Positions 59,429-64,000 of a stretch of 64,000 nucleotides of DNA are shown piece by piece (position 1 is the first letter of the stretch; the number at the start of each line of letters is the position of its first letter). The notes under the pieces are model-generated. The model did no database searches and was not told the DNA's origin. It saw only the letters and a program-made list of their open reading frames with translations. This DNA comes from Flammula alnicola (taxonomy: Eukaryota; Basidiomycota; Agaricomycetes; Agaricales; Strophariaceae): the NCBI GenBank assembly GCA_015499995.1, contig JADNRV010000060.1:1-64000 (forward strand), given 5' to 3'. Both the position numbers and the translations under genes were made by a program.

Positions 59429-60656
59429 CTAATCGCTTGCGAGCTCGAGCTTGATGTGGGCAATGGCAGCGGCGGGGTTGAGGCCCTTGGGGCAGGTGCG
59501 TGAGCCTGGTTTGGGGTGTAAGGGACGACGCGAGATACGCGAGACGGCGGAGGAAGAACGGTGGAACGACAAGCAAGTATGAGAAAAAGTTGCAGTGAGC
59601 AAACCATGACAGCAAAGATTTGGGACGAAGAAGACGCACAGTTGAAAATGGTGTGGCAACGGTACAAGCTCATCTCATTCTGAAGTTTTTCCTTCCTCTC
59701 CGCGCCGTGCGAGTCCTAGAAACATTGTTATCAGTCAAAGTCGGAAATCCCGAGATCCCACTATTGGCCGCACTATCTCCTTAGCAGGGAGGAGGGAGGA
59801 AAGCGGCCCCAGGACGGGCAACAAGAAAAAACACGTACGCGAGAGTCAGCGATCCACCTGTACGCCTGCATGAGCGTCGCGGGACCGAGGTACTCGTCCT
59901 GGTTCCACCAGTAAGATGGGCAGGAGGTCGAGCAGCACGCGCACAGGATACACTCGTACATCCCATCCAGCTTCTTGCGGTCTTCAGGCGACTGGAGGAA
60001 CTCGCCCTGTGCCGGGGGGTTCTCGTTCTGCAACCAAGGCTGGATGGACTTGTATTGCTTGTAGAAGAGGGTCATGTCGGGCACGAGGTCCTTGACGACA
60101 TACACTGCAAAAGTGTCAACTCTCTGTTCATTCAAAACCGCGAACTGGGTACTGACTGTGAGGAAGGGGGTAGATCTTGGTGTTCTTGCTTCCCTCGCGG
60201 TCGATTCTGCAGAGGCAGGCGAGGGTGTTCTGGCCGTCGATGTTCATGGCGCACGATCCGCAAATACCTTCGCGGCACGAGCGGCGAAAGGTCAGCGTTG
60301 GATCTATCTCGTTTTTTATTTTGATGAGCGCATCAAGAACCTGCACTCATCACTGAGACAATGTTGCTGTAACGGATCTGCGAGACCCACCATAGGACCC
60401 GTCTGGTTGAGATCAATATTATAAGACTGCAGCTCAGGCTTCTTGTCTGGCTGGTCAGGGTTCTATATATTTGATTAGTTACTCATGAACGAAAGACAGA
60501 CACCGACAGCACACGAACCCAGCGGTAAATCTTGAACTCCTTCGTCAACACGGGTTTCTGTTGGGGTACAGCCTGCCATCTCCCAAGAGAGGTAGAGAAG
60601 GCGCGCTTTCCCAGAGCGAGGGGGGTGGAACGGGTGGTCGCAAGCAAGGACTGCAT
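59429..60656 (-). CDS. SDH2: Succinate dehydrogenase iron-sulfur subunit, mitochondrial
   Basis: Six exons: 60519-60656, 60391-60462, 60157-60340, 59839-60104, 59640-59715 and 59429-59505, giving 270 residues. This subunit of respiratory complex II passes electrons from the flavoprotein SDH1 to ubiquinone. An N-terminal presequence rich in Arg/Ser ([20 protein letters not shown]) targets the mitochondrion. The [2Fe-2S] ligands are in [16 protein letters not shown] and the following TLACLC. The [4Fe-4S] ligands are in [16 protein letters not shown]. The [3Fe-4S] and following ligands are in CHTIFNC and [13 protein letters not shown]. The quinone-site Pro and Trp in SCPSYWWN and the His in RCHTIF are present; these residues are the known positions of carboxamide-fungicide resistance in other fungi and look wild type. 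The last two introns (123 and 134 bp) are the longest among the intact genes here. Confidence 0.96.
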
Positions 60657-60956
60657 GTCGGGGCTGTCTCGCGGACGACGACGATGATGTTGACGAGAGA
60701 AGGTGAACAGTGGGGAGACCCGTTTCCGATTTCGGGTGAAGGTCGCGTGATATCGGATGGATTCCAGGAATAGCCGGCTTTCCAGCCAATCACATCGCGA
60801 GGGAAAGTCATCACAGTCTAGACACAAACGGATCCAGAATCACAGCGAGGAGGAATAAAAGCTTTCATTGAAATAATCTTTCAGAGTTCAGAGGTTCAGA
60901 AATGAATGGTATAGTAATTGAACTACGTCCTGAGGCCTGATTACTGACATAAAGGT

Positions 60957-61759
60957 CTACAACGTAGCTGCTGCAGTCATCACAGCAAGAAGAGAAGTAA
61001 ACAAAATCCCGTTTCCTTGAATAATCCTCGAGCTTGCACCACTGCTCACGGTCACTGTCGCGAATGGCGCCAACGCGCCCGTGTACGTCGTCGTCGTCGT
61101 TTCCACCTCCGTCTTGAAGATAGGTGAACTAGATCCGGATCCGGAGCCATCAACTACGAGAAACGGAGAGGTGTCCTCCCTGACACAAGCTCCCTCATTT
61201 TTTGTCAAGTCCAAAGTACAATTCACGTTGAGTCCATCAGTGGAGAATTGTCCGAAATTGGCGTTGGTTTTGAGGGAGGGCGGGGCGCTGAGGTGGAACG
61301 TTGAGGCGCCTTGCTCTACCGTGACTGTAGGGAGAAATTACGTGCACAGTCAACATTTAAGACGCGTCAAGGAATTGGCCAGACGGTGAAGATTTGGACT
61401 CACAGACAACCGTCGTTGGTTGAGAGATGAGCGTGATAGTCGTAGTCGGTTCGTGCACGACGAGCAGACTCTGCACCTCCTGGACTTGGAAAAGCGTCAC
61501 GCCACTAGCTCCCGTCCCAACCACGGATACGATAGTCGTTGCGGCCTGCTCGAATGAAAATAATCCTGTGTTGGTTGCAGTGGGCGCCGGCGGGCTGACA
61601 TAGTACAGTGTTACTACGCCTCCGTTGACTGTTGATGCAGAACACCGGGTTAGCGAGTATAGAGAAGTGTCACATTCGTTCATTACCGGAGCGAATCCTG
61701 AAGAGAACAGCCATAAGGATGCCAAAGACGAGGGAAAAGTGACACCTGCTTAGGATCAT
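60957..61759 (-). CDS. Small GPI-anchored-type surface protein
   Basis: Three exons: 61687-61759, 61404-61628 and 60957-61324, giving 221 residues. The hydrophobic N-terminus (LVFGILMAVLF) is a signal peptide or anchor. The middle is Thr/Val/Ser-rich (for example TTTITLISQPTTVV). The C-terminus has a Ser/Thr/Gly-rich stretch (GSGSGSSS, TVSSGASSR) followed by a hydrophobic tail (ILFTSLLAVMTAAATL), the classic GPI-attachment signal. It is probably a glycosylated cell-wall or membrane protein. No enzymatic domain is recognised. The start at 61,759 is the best fit but is not confirmed by comparison. Confidence 0.7.
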
Positions 61760-62258
61760 CTTGGAAAGTTCACTGCAAGTTAGCGAAGGGGGAAGGCAAG
61801 TAAGCACTTGAAATATATCACTGGCAGAGAAAAAAATCAGATCTTTTATGAGCATCACAAGAGACAGAAGCATCAACGCCAAGGCTAGTTACCTTTGAAC
61901 TGAGATTTCTGCATCTGTGCAGTTCAATCACAGGTGCCCAGTTCAGGGCCAGGCTCGGGGCGACTTACATTTAAGTACCACACGGCAGTGTATGAAGATG
62001 GGGAGTACATACTGTAAACAGGCTGTGCTGAACAAGTTGTGGATTGAAGTAAACATCCATCTGGCCATATTTGGTAGGAGTCTTGTACTTCCTTGGAAAA
62101 GGTGAGAGGCAGCATTACTTCAGTATTGGGACCGTCGACTATTCTCAGTCAGATGGTTTTCGACCTTGTGGAGGCCCTTTCGGAATTGTCCAGCCCTAAA
62201 CATTCTTCCTAGGTCTCCAAGAAACACATAAGATATATAATACTGTCAACAAAAGCAT
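61760..62258. other. Intergenic between GPI-type and F-box genes
   Basis: About 500 bp. It holds the promoter of the GPI-type gene and the 3' region of the F-box gene, both on the minus strand. No gene is supported. Confidence 0.5.
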
Positions 62259-63603
62259 TTACGAAGATACATCATAGTCAACCGCTATATGCGGGGCCTT
62301 GCTCACCAAGGGCAATTTATCTTTCGGCCAATTCTTTAGAATCTCCCTGCACCGGTCATACTTCTTTTTTCCCTCTTCGTCCAGCTTGTTGCGGTCCCTG
62401 TCGTCAAGGTCTTGTATGCCCAGGCATAGAGTCATTGAATTTCCATTCGATACTCGCATTAAAGCGGCGTCAAGTGCGGACCAGTGTTGTCTTCCTAGAT
62501 ACACATCCGGTTCTATATATCTGGTTTCCCCTGGGTCGTCCAGAGCCATAATCGCGATCGTGTCGAGTTTATTGTCCGTCGAAAGTGTACTGAGGATAGC
62601 ACAAAAGTCTGCTAGTGGATTGTCGTATCCTTCTCCGAAAGTCAACGATATCTCCAGTTGACGAAGGTTCGCGAGTTGACCCATGTCGTTGACGTCTTCT
62701 GAGAGGTAATTTTCCTCGACTTCGTAGAGGATCGTGAATCAGGAGTGCGAAATCAAAAGGAGGATAGTCAGTAAATAACTCACTACAAGTCAAGCTCAAC
62801 TCTTCCAGAGAGTCAGCACAGACGTCCAGGATATACCGCAAATCATCAGAATCTTCGATAGGATCACCCGAGCTCTCAAGCCTCAGGAGATACCTGAAAT
62901 CGAGGTAGTAATCCACGAGATATCTGATAGTGTCATGGCCGCACTCTTTGAAAGTAAACTCGTCCAGTCGAGGGCGAAGCATGGGATCTATGGCCTCGCG
63001 ATCGGAGGCCTCCAGCGTAACATCACACAGTTCAAGCTTTCGCAAAGAGCGGCAGCTCGTCACTAGCTCAATGGGTACATTCGTGAGACCGCATAGCTCC
63101 ATGGACGTGATATACGGTGCGAGGAAAGGCTGTACCAGCTGTGCATTCAGCGCCCGATTGTCACAGAACTGTGATGGATGGCTGCCGTAGTCCGAGCTTT
63201 GTCCGTGGCCGTGGATGATAGTCTTAGATGGCAGTCCCAACTGAGAAGTGGCCTGCGTGATCATAGACACGATGCAGAACAGCACAGGGTAGTGGAAGAT
63301 CGCGATAGTGGAAGACTGCACTTCGAAGCAGAGGGAGCGAACGTGCGAGGCGAGATGGGGGTTATCGTGCAGGACGGCGTCAAGCCTGTCCACTTTCCCC
63401 GCGAGTTGCTTGGCATCACATGCCCAGAAACGAAGTTGGCTAAAGAGGCGTGTCTGAGCGCGTGGGCGGAAGGATCTGCAGACGCTCGCACAGGCACGGA
63501 GGATATTCGGTTTGTTGCCCCAGTCATAGTTTGAATCACTGATACAATCAACGATTTCGTCGATGAGCTCTTGTGGAAGGGTTAAAAATGGTGCTTGAGA
63601 CAT
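62259..63603 (-). CDS. F-box domain protein
   Basis: Two exons, 62784-63603 and 62259-62719, with a 64-bp GTGAGT...GAAG intron, giving 426 residues. The N-terminal F-box (about 7-50) reads LTLPQELIDEIVDCIS and ILRACASVCRSFRPRAQTRLF. It is followed by leucine-rich segments such as LRKLELCDVTLEA, RLDEFTFKECGHDTI and LEELSLTC. It belongs to a different F-box subfamily from the pair at 30,986-34,680. Likely an SCF ubiquitin ligase adaptor; target unknown. Confidence 0.88.
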
Positions 63604-64000
63604 GGTGAAAGTGAGGAGGGAAATTTGCCGCTGCCAGAGGGAGTTTTATAGGTCAGCCGACCGACGTTGGGCCCTTCGAGGTGCCACAAGACCAACTTGA
63701 CCGCTTCGCGAATTGTAATAAAGCGCATCACCATAAAAGCACGACCGTCCGTAAATGGAACAAGCATGGATCTGAGTAGCAGCGCGCATTGGCTTTTCGA
63801 CGCTTGAAAATATGGCCCCGACTAAAAGACAAAGACATGCAACAATCTCAGTGGCAAGGCGGCCGCGTCCGTGGTTTGGCCGTCTCTCCCATTATTTTTC
63901 ATCCAAATTGACGAGGAAAAACCAAAATGTGCTCAGATAGTTGTGGTAGGTACGTCGGAGGCGATGCGGAGGGCATAGGAGTGTTGGAAGTTGACTTTCA
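63604..64000. other. Upstream region of the F-box gene to window end
   Basis: About 400 bp without a supported gene. It should include the promoter of the F-box gene. No clear motif was found. Confidence 0.5.

Overview
The window looks like nuclear DNA of a mushroom-forming basidiomycete (Agaricomycete). Genes are split by many short introns, mostly 48-79 bp. The protein families are typical of that group: TPR-CHAT proteins, F-box/leucine-rich proteins, DUF3445, a DUF3638-type giant protein, an alpha/beta hydrolase resembling the fungal YMC020W-like family, and secreted or GPI-anchored Ser/Thr-rich proteins. There is no sign of a prokaryotic or viral genome. I saw no rRNA, tRNA or CRISPR.

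Left half (1-30,295): a segmental duplication cluster. A unit of about 10 kb is repeated head to tail: unit A 1-10,170, unit B 10,171-20,195, then 3.2 kb of unrelated sequence, then a shorter unit C 23,356 to about 30,295. Each unit carries one minus-strand gene for a very large protein with an unrecognised N-terminal region, about 13 near-identical 45-residue TPR-like repeats and a C-terminal CHAT (caspase-like) domain. I assembled each gene from six exons. Copy C has an intact 1471-codon frame. Copy A has a 1-bp deletion that replaces its last residues. Copy B has a 1-bp loss that separates the repeats from the CHAT domain. Upstream of each CHAT gene lies a conserved block (U) with decayed spliced coding sequence, and downstream another (D). 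Units A and B also hold a 3' fragment of an F-box gene joined to a decayed YMC020W-like hydrolase gene. Unit A has acquired a 1.1-kb long-inverted-repeat transposon.

Right half (30,986-64,000): mostly single-copy genes with clean spliced frames. In order: two tandem F-box/LRR paralogues; an Old Yellow Enzyme oxidoreductase; an FHA-RING ubiquitin ligase-like protein; a small heat-shock protein; a membrane-anchored DUF3445 protein; a class I methyltransferase; a secreted protein; a 9.8-kb DUF3638/DUF3645 gene broken by at least nine frameshifts; the mitochondrial succinate dehydrogenase iron-sulfur subunit; a GPI-anchored-type protein; and a third F-box protein. Every intact model closes to a whole number of codons after intron removal, so the breaks in the duplicated genes and in the DUF3638 gene stand out as real decay or local assembly error.

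The most interesting system is the CHAT cluster: a recently amplified family of repeat-plus-caspase-like-protease genes, architecturally like sensor/executioner proteins of innate immunity or cell death, with copies at different stages of decay. Its biological role here is inference.
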